64,000 bases of DNA from Undibacterium sp. KW1. GTDB lineage: Bacteria > Pseudomonadota > Gammaproteobacteria > Burkholderiales > Burkholderiaceae_D. The DNA is taken from the NCBI RefSeq assembly GCF_009937955.1, contig NZ_AP018439.1:2914001-2978000 (forward strand), read 5' to 3'. The notes beneath the pieces were generated by a model, which worked only from the letters and a program-made list of their open reading frames with translations, searched no databases and was not told where the DNA came from. The stretch's first letter is position 1; each line of letters begins with the position of its first letter. This document shows, in pieces, positions 17,143-24,665 of this stretch. Made by a program: the position numbers and the translations under genes.

Positions 17143-19212
17143 TCAGGGCTGCAAGGAAAAGCCCTTTTGCCCTGCCTGCCAAAGCAGGAATGCCCAGTTA
17201 TCTGCCTGCTCGGCCAAAGCGTCCGCCTTCCAGGCATTCGCGAAATCAGTACGAAATAAAACAGGCCTGGACTTGTTCACAGTTGCAGCCTGCAAGCGTG
17301 CGACGAATTTGCTGCTCATCCAAATCGGTGTATCGGCAACACCAAAACGTGCAGAGATCAGGGCAGCGGGATAAGGCTGCCCATCACGCAAGCCCAGGTA
17401 GGGGTTGCTACTTGCAAGCCGGGCCTTGTCTGCCGTAGTGAGTTTTTTGGATTTACCAGTGCCTGTTGGCTCAGACTGCAATGCCGTACTTTGTGCCGCA
17501 GCAAATAGCTCCGGACGCTGGCTAATGGCTTGCGCCAGCCAGCGCTTACCGGGGTTAGTCTGTTGTGTGACCAGCTTGGCTGAGCTGGTATAAGCCTCGC
17601 TCACAAGATAGTCGGCAGCAGCGAGAAATTCATCAAGCCCATCATTAGCGCTTCTTTGTTTGACATTCTCATTTGCAGGAACATAGACTATCGCCATCAC
17701 GGCATCCTGCTCCAGCCAGGCCAGGCGCAAGGCATCGAACTTCGCCAATTTCGACAAACCCGTACCAGTTTCCATGGTCAGCAATAAAGGATGTTTGCCA
17801 TCAAGTTCCATGCCTTGCGGATATAAGAGCGTCAGTGCAATTTGCTTGTTACTGCCCGGCTTGGTGATGCTCAGGTTTTTACTGGCAATGCGGTGAAAGC
17901 CAACTTGCGGCGAACGGAAAACTTCTACATTCCTGATTTGCCCGCCTGCCAAAGCGCGATAAGACAAGGGTGCGGCATTCGCCGCCTCCAATATAAACAA
18001 AGCACCGTCGGTGTCTATATCTGCATTCAATTCACTGATGCGGCCAAAATAAGGCAAAGTCAGCTCTTCTTTTTTGCTGCCATCTAATTCAGTCTTGATG
18101 AGCTTACTGTAGCCAGCCTCGGCAGTATGAATATATAGCGCATTTTTTGCGACTACCATATCGAGCAATTCATCGCTACTGGCCGGCACTATTTCCTTGG
18201 CTGCACTCAATTGCGGTGTTTTTAAATCCAGCTTCAGGATTGCTCCTGTACTTTTCTTTTTTGTTGAGAGCAGATAAAGCTGCTCACCTGCCAGCCATGC
18301 ATTTTTGATTTTGTCTGTGGGCGAAACCAGTCTTTGCCAGGCAGTTGCAGCGCCCTTTAGCTGATCTTGCTTGATAAGGTACAAACTGCGATCCTGACTC
18401 TGTCCGTGTTGAACCTCGGCCAACAGGTAAGGAGAATTTTGACTACTTTTAATTACTACCGCATCAGTGGCGGTAAACCGCCGGCTTTTGCTGACACCGG
18501 AGCCTATGAGAGGCAAATCTGTTTCCAGCTTGCTTCCCAGTACATGTTGCCAGACTGCGCCACGGTCCGCGCCAATTTTGGTGGGTGCCTTGCGATAATA
18601 AATCGCAGTCGAGTCAGGTTTCCAGGCTACCTCCTTGCTGTCCGGGGCTATTGCATCCAGATTGTCCTTCAGCATGCTAGCGTCGCCGGTTTTGATAATA
18701 CGCAGACTATGCCGCTGGCGTCCTGTGTTAACGATATCAACAGCCACATGACTGCCATCGAGAGATGGGGTAAAAAAGCCCAGACTCTGTCCGGGCTCGG
18801 TTAGTAATAACAGGCGTTCAGCATTGGTAGCCGCGTTGCGCATGTATAGTTGTTGTCGGTTATCAGCCGTTGTGCGGGCAAAAAACTGCATGCCACGTAC
18901 CTCGATCAGCCTGCCAGTGCCAAACTCTGTAGCTTGCAAAACTTTGAGCCGCTTCAGCAATGCATCGCGCCCACTGATGCGAGCCAGCACGGTATTACTA
19001 AAGTCCGTCTGCTTTTTCATCCAGGAGCGAACTTGCGTGTCACTTAATGACTCGAGGAAACGATAAGGATCAGTCAGTGTTGAGGTTTGCTCTGTCACCA
19101 CCTGCCTGGGTAGTGCGGGGTAATCACCCCAGGCCTGCAACTGGGCGTGCGCCAGCGCAGGCACAATGCCAAGTACTGCCAATAGTTGTTTCATGTTCTG
19201 TTTTGCTGGCAT
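17143..19212 (-). CDS. Exported prolyl-oligopeptidase-fold protein lacking the catalytic triad
   Basis: This protein of about 689 residues has an export signal (MKQLLAVLGIVPALAHAQ) and the S9A layout: a short N-terminal part (DPYRFLESLSDTQVRSWMKKQTDFSN), a seven-blade propeller region (residues about 70-410) and an alpha/beta-hydrolase end. The active site is gone. The catalytic GGSNGG is replaced without gaps by QTNPGK (Ser to Asn), the Asp loop DHDDRV by FGVADT, and the His loop AGHGAG by NAWKAD. Flanking sequence is well kept (RPELFAAA, YPAALISA, SKFVARLQAA, ADNWAFL), so the alignment is firm. Starts at 19212 or 19194 are both possible; longer ones add a poor leader. It cannot be a serine peptidase by the known mechanism; a binding role is inferred. 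Confidence 0.88.
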   Translation of the reverse strand: MPAKQNMKQLLAVLGIVPALAHAQLQAWGDYPALPRQVVTEQTSTLTDPYRFLESLSDTQVRSWMKKQTDFSNTVLARISGRDALLKRLKVLQATEFGTGRLIEVRGMQFFARTTADNRQQLYMRNAATNAERLLLLTEPGQSLGFFTPSLDGSHVAVDIVNTGRQRHSLRIIKTGDASMLKDNLDAIAPDSKEVAWKPDSTAIYYRKAPTKIGADRGAVWQHVLGSKLETDLPLIGSGVSKSRRFTATDAVVIKSSQNSPYLLAEVQHGQSQDRSLYLIKQDQLKGAATAWQRLVSPTDKIKNAWLAGEQLYLLSTKKKSTGAILKLDLKTPQLSAAKEIVPASSDELLDMVVAKNALYIHTAEAGYSKLIKTELDGSKKEELTLPYFGRISELNADIDTDGALFILEAANAAPLSYRALAGGQIRNVEVFRSPQVGFHRIASKNLSITKPGSNKQIALTLLYPQGMELDGKHPLLLTMETGTGLSKLAKFDALRLAWLEQDAVMAIVYVPANENVKQRSANDGLDEFLAAADYLVSEAYTSSAKLVTQQTNPGKRWLAQAISQRPELFAAAQSTALQSEPTGTGKSKKLTTADKARLASSNPYLGLRDGQPYPAALISARFGVADTPIWMSSKFVARLQAATVNKSRPVLFRTDFANAWKADALAEQADNWAFLLWQAGQKGFSLQP

Positions 19213-19437
19213 GCTGGTTCCAAATCCTTGTTTCCTGACAGGACTACAGTATCTCTCACACCTGCAGAAAATTGCAAAAATCACCTGATTTTTTTAATGC
19301 AGTCTTCACTGCTCATGTTTCAATTCTTGAATTTCATCCCTTACTTTCTGCATTTCATCGCAAACGCATGGCAGACAGGGAGCAGCTTGCTTAAAGTGCT
19401 CACATCGCAAGAACAAATGAAAACCAGGGAGAAAAAA

Positions 19438-19752
19438 ATGAATATCATTAAGAAAAGCAATTTAACACTCTTAACCATTTGCGTATTTGCTGCTACCATA
19501 GTGCCAGTGGCTACATATATTAATAAACTTGCTGCAAAAACAAGTGTCCCCACAGTCACAATAACAGCGCAAAGACTGACAGAAGAACAAAAGATCGCTT
19601 TTGATATCGAACAGACTGGCAATACGATGCAAACCGTCTTCATTGCGGCTAAACGCCTCAGCGCAGAAGAAAAATTCGCTCTTGACCAGCTCGACAGACA
19701 GACTCAACAGGCAAAAGTGCGCGTCCACAAGAAACCGCAATTGCTTGTTTAA
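19438..19752 (+). CDS. Small membrane-anchored or exported protein with duplicated motif
   Basis: I do not recognise this 104-residue protein. ATG 19438 has AGGGAG upstream; longer in-frame starts lack a ribosome site. Residues 8-30 are hydrophobic (LTLLTICVFAATIVPVATYI), a signal anchor or uncleaved signal. The rest contains the same block twice: TITAQRLTEEQKIAFD (about 46-61) and VFIAAKRLSAEEKFALD (about 71-87), followed by a basic tail. The pattern (I)(T/A)A(Q/K)RL(T/S)xE(E/Q)K suggests a short charged helix on the outer side of the membrane. It is next to another small exported protein (19899). Confidence 0.65.
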   Translation: MNIIKKSNLTLLTICVFAATIVPVATYINKLAAKTSVPTVTITAQRLTEEQKIAFDIEQTGNTMQTVFIAAKRLSAEEKFALDQLDRQTQQAKVRVHKKPQLLV

Positions 19753-19898
19753 GCCCTGCTATCCAAAAGATGCACTTTTGCAAAAATTAACATAACGCTC
19801 ATCAACCACATACTGCATATTCACTATGCTGTTTCGTTTTGTAGTGATGAGTGATATTTGTTTTGACATTCGCAGCACTTCTTAATTTGCAGGCAATC

Positions 19899-20231
19899 AT
19901 GTTAAAAAAATCCATCTTCCTGTGTTTGCTGTCTTCCACTTTGCTGGCTGGCATTGCCTTTTCGCAGGATCTTATGTTTGCGCCCTCCATTCCCACTCAG
20001 CATGACGAGCAGGACAAGACGACAGAGATCATGCAGGAGGCACAGACACCGGCAGTACCAGCACCTTTGCAACTGGACCGTAGCGGGGTCGATCGCGCAT
20101 CAGTGCACTTGCAAATACTGCAGCAATCAAACCAGCGTTTTTCTGACAATGCGCAAACAACTCCTGCGCACGCCAAGAAAACGGCTTCCGATGATAAAAA
20201 ATCGCAAGCCAAGTCAGCAAGCAGTACTTAA
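19899..20231 (+). CDS. Small exported protein of unknown function
   Basis: A 110-residue protein starting MLKKSIFLCLLSSTLLAGIAFSQDLMFAP, with a clear signal peptide and a probable cut after AFS. AGG lies seven bases upstream of ATG 19899. The mature part is polar and Gln/Ser/Lys-rich (DRASVHLQILQQSNQRFSDNAQ, then KKTASDDKKSQAKSASST) and looks unstructured. I recognise no family. It is transcribed in the same direction as the 19438 gene, 146 bp downstream. Confidence 0.6.
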   Translation: MLKKSIFLCLLSSTLLAGIAFSQDLMFAPSIPTQHDEQDKTTEIMQEAQTPAVPAPLQLDRSGVDRASVHLQILQQSNQRFSDNAQTTPAHAKKTASDDKKSQAKSASST

Positions 20232-20288
20232 CCTTTCCTCACAACCCGTATTCCATGATGAAATCCGGGTTTGCCACCCTACATATTC

Positions 20289-20735
20289 CTAAAGAGCACC
20301 GCGATCTATCCTCTTACTCAGTATGATTGAGGTTGAAGTCTGTCTGACACCATCCAGCGCACCTATCTGATCCAGCAATTTATCCAGCGTTTCGGTATTA
20401 CTACACCGCAAGGTCAGCATGTAGTCAATGGCACCACTAACTGCGCATAGCGTCTCAGTCTCTGGCAATTGTTGCAGATATTTGATCAGCCCCGCAGCAT
20501 AGCGTGCCTCCACTGACAAGCCTACATACGCACGGACGGCAGGCTGTACCATTTTCTGATTCAACTTCAAACCATAACCGGCAATGACACCGCGCTTCTC
20601 CAACGCAGCAATGCGGGCAATCACGGTCGTTCGCGCTATGCCTACCGATTTGGCGATGCTGGTCACAGGCAAACGGGCGTTATCCATCAGCAATGCCAGG
20701 ATTTTGTCATCTATCTCATCAAGATCAGGTTTCAT
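20289..20735 (-). CDS. Lrp/AsnC-family transcriptional regulator
   Basis: This 148-residue regulator starts MKPDLDEIDDKILALLMDNARLPVTSIAKSVGIARTTVIARIAALEKRGVIAGYGL: an N-terminal helix-turn-helix of AsnC type, followed by the RAM ligand domain (AYVGLSVEARYAAGLIKYLQQLPETETLCAVSGAIDYMLTLRC). It is divergent from the lysine-dehydrogenase-like gene (20899), with an inverted repeat just before its own start, so it probably senses an amino acid and controls the neighbouring catabolic genes. Lysine is the inferred effector from context only. Confidence 0.92.
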   Translation of the reverse strand: MKPDLDEIDDKILALLMDNARLPVTSIAKSVGIARTTVIARIAALEKRGVIAGYGLKLNQKMVQPAVRAYVGLSVEARYAAGLIKYLQQLPETETLCAVSGAIDYMLTLRCSNTETLDKLLDQIGALDGVRQTSTSIILSKRIDRGAL

Positions 20736-20744
20736 GTCGTCATT

Positions 20745-20764
20745 ATGTCCAATTATTTAGACAT
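20745..20764. promoter_or_regulatory. Candidate Lrp-type operator
   Basis: ATGTCCAATTATTTAGACAT has ATGTC/GACAT arms around an AT-rich centre. It starts 10 bp upstream of the regulator start codon, in the gap shared with the lysine-dehydrogenase-like gene. Shape and place fit an Lrp/AsnC family site. Confidence 0.5.
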
Positions 20765-20898
20765 ATTATCGCGCAAATACACAATATGACGATAACTTTG
20801 ACGCTATTAACTGACAAAACTAAGGCCTAGACTTCAGTATCAATCTTATATTTTCAATTGCAACTCACTTACTACACAAACAGATACTGGAGACTGAC

Positions 20899-21990
20899 AT
20901 GGCAACTAAGTTAATTCTTTTGGGCGCAGGCAAAATTGGCGACGCAATTCTCAATTTGCTGTCCCATACTGGCGATTACGAAATCACAGTGGCTGACCGT
21001 GACCCGGAACGTTTGAAATATGTAGAACAAGCAGGTTTTCCCAATACCCGCATTGTCCAGGCTGACCTGGGTGATAAAGCGGCAGTCACCGAATTGATAC
21101 GCGGCCATAAAGTCACGATGTCTGCCTGTCCTTACTTTTTGACACCCATCATCGCCGGCGCAGCACGCGAAGCCAATTCCCATTATTTTGATTTGACTGA
21201 AGACGTGGAAAGCACACGCATCGTCAAACAACTGGCTGAAGGTGCAGATTGTGCCTTCGTTCCACAATGCGGCCTGGCACCAGGCTTTATCTCCATCGTG
21301 GCCAATGATGTAGCAAAGCGTTTTGAAACCCTGCGTGATGTCAGCATGCGCGTTGGTGCCCTGCCTACCTTCCCTAACAATGCACTGAAATACAACCTGA
21401 CCTGGAGCACGGACGGTCTGATCAATGAATATTGCAATCCTTGCGAAGCAATTGTAGATGGTGAATTGCGTGAAACCGCAGCCCTGGAAGAAATCGAGCA
21501 TTTCTCCCTGGACGGCATCGACTACGAAGCTTTCAATACTTCCGGCGGTCTGGGTACTTTGTGCGAAAGCCTGGAAGGCAAAGTACAAAACCTGAACTAC
21601 AAAACCGTGCGTTACCCTGGTCACCGCGATATCGTCAAAGTCTTGATACGCGACCTGCAACTGGGCAAGCTGGAACGCCGTCCAATTTTGAAAGAAGTCA
21701 TGGAAACAGCGATACCCATGACCAAACAGGACGTAGTACTGGTGTTTGTCAGCGTCGTTGGCATGCGCGATGGCCGCCTGGAGCAAGAGTCCTACGCCAA
21801 GAAAATCTATGCGCAACAAGTCAATGGCCAATTGCTGTCTGCCATACAACTGACAACTGCATCCGGCATTTGTGCCATGGTTGATCTGGTGGTTACAGGT
21901 AAATTGCCACAGCATGGTCTGGTGCGTCAGGAGCAGGCAGTGCTGGCTGATTTCCTCGCAAATCGCTTTGGTCAATATTACGCCGCGTAA
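20899..21990 (+). CDS. Lysine 6-dehydrogenase / saccharopine-dehydrogenase-like oxidoreductase
   Basis: This 363-residue protein begins with a nucleotide-binding fold (LILLGAGKIGDAILNLL, then TVADRDPERL) and continues with the saccharopine-dehydrogenase-type pattern HKVTMSACPYFLTPIIAGAAREANSHYFDLTEDVESTR, VPQCGLAPGFISIVAND and YNLTWSTDGLINEYCNPCEAIVDGE. Size and pattern fit lysine 6-dehydrogenase, which oxidises the epsilon-amino group to give aminoadipate semialdehyde. The next gene encodes an ALDH7-type dehydrogenase that would oxidise that product, and an Lrp regulator is divergent. Saccharopine or carboxynorspermidine dehydrogenase activity remains possible. Its own reverse strand is open over most of its length, a codon-bias effect. 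Confidence 0.8.
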   Translation: MATKLILLGAGKIGDAILNLLSHTGDYEITVADRDPERLKYVEQAGFPNTRIVQADLGDKAAVTELIRGHKVTMSACPYFLTPIIAGAAREANSHYFDLTEDVESTRIVKQLAEGADCAFVPQCGLAPGFISIVANDVAKRFETLRDVSMRVGALPTFPNNALKYNLTWSTDGLINEYCNPCEAIVDGELRETAALEEIEHFSLDGIDYEAFNTSGGLGTLCESLEGKVQNLNYKTVRYPGHRDIVKVLIRDLQLGKLERRPILKEVMETAIPMTKQDVVLVFVSVVGMRDGRLEQESYAKKIYAQQVNGQLLSAIQLTTASGICAMVDLVVTGKLPQHGLVRQEQAVLADFLANRFGQYYAA

Positions 21991-22072
21991 TCAGAGGTAA
22001 TGTAGCACTGGGCACAAGATCGCTGCCAGAGCTACAATACAGAGACTGGCATTAAACCCACCCAATAAACTT

Positions 22073-22105
22073 AAAGGCAGGCTTTCCAAAAGAAAGCCTG
22101 CCTTT
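22073..22105 (+). terminator. Strong hairpin between the lysine-dehydrogenase-like and ALDH genes
   Basis: AAAGGCAGGCTTTC, loop CAAAA, GAAAGCCTGCCTTT: a perfect 14-bp stem ending 24 nt before the next start codon. Only TTTATA follows, so it may be a partial terminator, an RNA-stability element or a translation modulator rather than a full stop. Confidence 0.65.
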
Positions 22106-22129
22106 ATAAAACATACCGAGGCAAACAAG

Positions 22130-23641
22130 ATGGAAAACACCACTTTGCAAGCAATCCTGAAAGAACTTGATATCAATTTAAGCGATTATCAGGGTAGCGA
22201 CATACACAGCATTTCCCCTATTGATGGCAAAAACCTGGCCAGCCTGCGCGCTGATACCGCAGCAGAAGTCAAGCAGCGCGTAGATCGCGCCCATGCTGCA
22301 TTTTTGCAATGGCGCAATGTACCAGCACCGCGCCGTGGTGAACTGGTGCGCCTGTTTGGTGAAGAGCTGCGCACGCACAAACTGGCACTGGGTCAACTGG
22401 TGACGTTGGAAGCAGGCAAAATCCTGCAAGAAGGCCTGGGCGAAGTGCAGGAAATGATCGATATCTGTGATTTCGCAGTTGGTCTGTCACGCCAGTTGTA
22501 TGGCCTGACTATCGCCTCTGAGCGTCCTGGCCATCGCATGATGGAACAATGGCATCCGATCGGCGTCGTTGGCGTGATCTCCGCCTTCAATTTCCCGGTT
22601 GCCGTCTGGGCCTGGAATGCTGCGCTGGCATTCGTTTGCGGCAATAGCGTGACCTGGAAACCATCTGAAAAAACGCCGTTGACAGCCATCGCCACGCACG
22701 CCCTGTTCATGAAGGCAGTCGCCCGCTTTGGCAGCGATGCCCCTGCTGGTCTGGCAGAATTGATTATCGGTGGACGAGATACTGGCGCACAAATGGTAGA
22801 AGACAAGCGCATCGCCCTGGTCAGCGCCACTGGCAGCACCCGCATGGGCCGTCAGGTTGCTGAAGTCTGCGCCAAGCGTTTGACCCGCACCATCCTTGAG
22901 CTCGGCGGCAATAACGCCATGATAGTCGCACCTAGTGCCGACCTGGAAATGGCCGTTCGCGCCATCACTTTCTCTGCAGTTGGCACTGCCGGACAACGCT
23001 GCACCACCCTGCGCCGCCTGTTCGTGCATGACAGTATTTATGACACCCTGGTACCGCGCCTGAAGAAAATCTATGCAGGCCTGCCAGTCGGCAATCCTCT
23101 GGAAAAGACAACTTTGGTCGGCCCATTGGTCGATGCGGCTTCTTTTGATGCCATGCAAAGTGCTTTGGCAGTTGCCAAATCCGAGCAAGGCCAGGTATTT
23201 GGCGGTGAACGCAAAGTAATTACGGGCAATGAAGGCGGCTATTACGTCAGCCCGGCTCTGGTAGAAATGCCAAGCCAGACGGCGTCCATGCATCATGAAA
23301 CCTTTGCGCCCATCATGTACATCGTGCGTTACAAGGATTTGCAACAAGCCATCAGCCTCAATAACGAAGTTCCGCAAGGCTTGTCGTCTTCTATCTTCAC
23401 GACAGATATGCGCGAAGCTGAGACCTTTGTCTCTGCTGCTGGCAGTGACTGCGGTATTGCCAATGTCAATATCGGCCCTTCTGGCGCTGAAATTGGCGGC
23501 GCATTTGGCGGCGAGAAAGAAACAGGCGGTGGCCGCGAATCTGGTTCTGACGCGTGGAAAGCCTATATGCGTCGTACTACGAATACCTTTAACTACAGCA
23601 ATTCCTTGCCATTAGCACAAGGCATCAGTTTTGATATTTGA
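22130..23641 (+). CDS. Aminoadipate-semialdehyde dehydrogenase (ALDH7 type)
   Basis: This 503-residue NAD(P)-dependent aldehyde dehydrogenase has the NAD-binding motifs WHPIGVVGVISAFNFPVAVWAWN and GSTRMGRQVAE, the catalytic glutamate in LELGGNNAM, and the catalytic cysteine in GTAGQRCTTLRRLF. The sequence around GQRCTTLRRLFVH and the end GGGRESGSDAWKAYMRRTTNTFNYS are typical of the ALDH7 / AmaB group, which oxidises 2-aminoadipate 6-semialdehyde in lysine breakdown. The upstream gene would produce that aldehyde. Length is normal. The gene is closed by the terminator at 23668-23690. Confidence 0.88.
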   Translation: MENTTLQAILKELDINLSDYQGSDIHSISPIDGKNLASLRADTAAEVKQRVDRAHAAFLQWRNVPAPRRGELVRLFGEELRTHKLALGQLVTLEAGKILQEGLGEVQEMIDICDFAVGLSRQLYGLTIASERPGHRMMEQWHPIGVVGVISAFNFPVAVWAWNAALAFVCGNSVTWKPSEKTPLTAIATHALFMKAVARFGSDAPAGLAELIIGGRDTGAQMVEDKRIALVSATGSTRMGRQVAEVCAKRLTRTILELGGNNAMIVAPSADLEMAVRAITFSAVGTAGQRCTTLRRLFVHDSIYDTLVPRLKKIYAGLPVGNPLEKTTLVGPLVDAASFDAMQSALAVAKSEQGQVFGGERKVITGNEGGYYVSPALVEMPSQTASMHHETFAPIMYIVRYKDLQQAISLNNEVPQGLSSSIFTTDMREAETFVSAAGSDCGIANVNIGPSGAEIGGAFGGEKETGGGRESGSDAWKAYMRRTTNTFNYSNSLPLAQGISFDI

Positions 23642-23667
23642 TCCAGATCAAATTGATTAGTTTTAAG

Positions 23668-23690
23668 AAGACCGCCTTTTGGCGGTCTTT
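23668..23690 (+). terminator. Rho-independent terminator
   Basis: AAGACCGCC, loop TTTT, GGCGGTCTTT, just after the ALDH gene. It also rules out an upstream TTG (23679) as start of the Cdd1 gene. Confidence 0.85.
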
Positions 23691-23765
23691 GACTTTATAG
23701 GAACAGAAATTAGTTTTAATATTTCATCTTCAGCGACCCAAGCAGCCAGAAGAATAAAAAGACTT

Positions 23766-24062
23766 ATGAAAAAAGCACTCACTTGCAAGGACATCAAACA
23801 GTTGGAGCAACTGCCAAATGTCGGCAAGGCAACGGTTGCTGACTTGCATCTGCTGGGGATTATCGAGCCAAAGCAACTCAAGGGACGCAATCCCTACCAG
23901 ATGTATGATGAACTTTGCGCCATGACTAAAGTCAGGCATGACCCCTGCGTCTACGACGTTTTCATTTCCATAGTAAAATTCATGGACGGTGATCCGCCCC
24001 TTGCCTGGTGGCACTACACCGCAGAGCGTAAGGCCCATCTTGCATCACCCTCCTCACTCTAA
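23766..24062 (+). CDS. Helix-hairpin-helix protein of the Cdd1 (pathogenicity locus) family
   Basis: A 98-residue protein: MKKALTCKDIKQLEQLPNVGKATVADLHLLGI carries a helix-hairpin-helix (LPNVGKATV), followed by the family block NPYQMYDELCAMTKVRHDPCVYDVFISIVKFMDGDPPLAWWHYTAERK. Nucleic-acid binding is suggested by the fold; the function of the family is not known. No good ribosome site is seen at ATG 23766. It ends 104 bp before iscR and lies upstream of the IscR promoter, so it is not part of the ISC operon. Confidence 0.75.
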   Translation: MKKALTCKDIKQLEQLPNVGKATVADLHLLGIIEPKQLKGRNPYQMYDELCAMTKVRHDPCVYDVFISIVKFMDGDPPLAWWHYTAERKAHLASPSSL

Positions 24063-24070
24063 GCCCATTC

Positions 24071-24119
24071 CTGATAAAATTACTCAAGTTTGTTATACTT
24101 GACCAAAATGCTCAACAAC
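24071..24119 (+). promoter_or_regulatory. isc operon promoter with IscR type 1 site
   Basis: -35 CTGATA (24071-24076), 17-bp spacer, -10 TATACT (24094-24099). The -10 is overlapped by ATACTTGACC-AAAAT-GCTCAACAAC (24095-24119), which follows the IscR type 1 pattern ATASYYGACT-RwwwY-AGTCRRSTAT with a near-complete left half and a weaker right half. Repression by [2Fe-2S]-IscR is inferred from this overlap. Confidence 0.65.
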
Positions 24120-24166
24120 TCAGGGCATTCAGCTTTTTCTTGCGTGGAGTATCTCCGGAGTAACAT

Positions 24167-24649
24167 ATGCGACTGACCACCAAAGGACGTTTTGCCGTGA
24201 CGGCCATGATAGACCTGGCTCTGCGTCAGGATAAGGGACCAGTGACCCTGGCGGGCATCAGCCAGCGTCAGGATATTTCCCTTTCCTATCTTGAACAATT
24301 GTTTGGAAAACTGCGTCGCCATGAAATTGTTGAATCCGTGCGTGGGCCCGGTGGCGGCTATAATCTTGCCCGCAAGGCACAAAATGTGACTGTTGCCGAT
24401 ATTATCATCGCCGTTGATGAGCCCCTTGATGCAACGCAATGCGGCGGCAAAGGCAATTGCCATGGCAGCGACCATGAAAATGGCCTGCACTGCATGACGC
24501 ACGACCTGTGGGCGACGCTGAACGCCAAAATGGTCGATTACCTGGACTCTGTTTCACTCCAGGACCTGGTCAATCAGCAAAGACAGAAAGCATCAGAAAA
24601 CCATGTAGTCGTCATGCACCATACGCATGTCAATCACATTGCCTCTTGA
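24167..24649 (+). CDS. iscR: IscR, iron-sulfur-sensing Rrf2 regulator
   Basis: This 160-residue Rrf2 regulator starts MRLTTKGRFAVTAMIDLALRQ, with a winged helix (GISQRQDISLSYLEQLFGKLRRHEIVESVRGPGGGYNLAR) and the three cluster cysteines in ATQCGGKGNCHGSDHENGLHC. It represses the isc operon when it holds a [2Fe-2S] cluster. It is the first gene of iscR-iscS-iscU-iscA-hscB-hscA-fdx-iscX, 16 bp before iscS, and its promoter overlaps a matching operator. Confidence 0.96.
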   Translation: MRLTTKGRFAVTAMIDLALRQDKGPVTLAGISQRQDISLSYLEQLFGKLRRHEIVESVRGPGGGYNLARKAQNVTVADIIIAVDEPLDATQCGGKGNCHGSDHENGLHCMTHDLWATLNAKMVDYLDSVSLQDLVNQQRQKASENHVVVMHHTHVNHIAS

Positions 24650-24665
24650 ATATTTGGAGTTTTGA

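Noticed and set aside
20911..21975. A 354-codon minus-strand frame opposite the lysine-dehydrogenase-like gene
   Set aside because: Codon-aligned shadow of a clear enzyme gene; the sequence has no recognisable domain.
23679..23765. Longer TTG-started N-terminus for the Cdd1 protein
   Set aside because: The TTG lies inside the stem-loop of the ALDH terminator and the added residues do not match the family.
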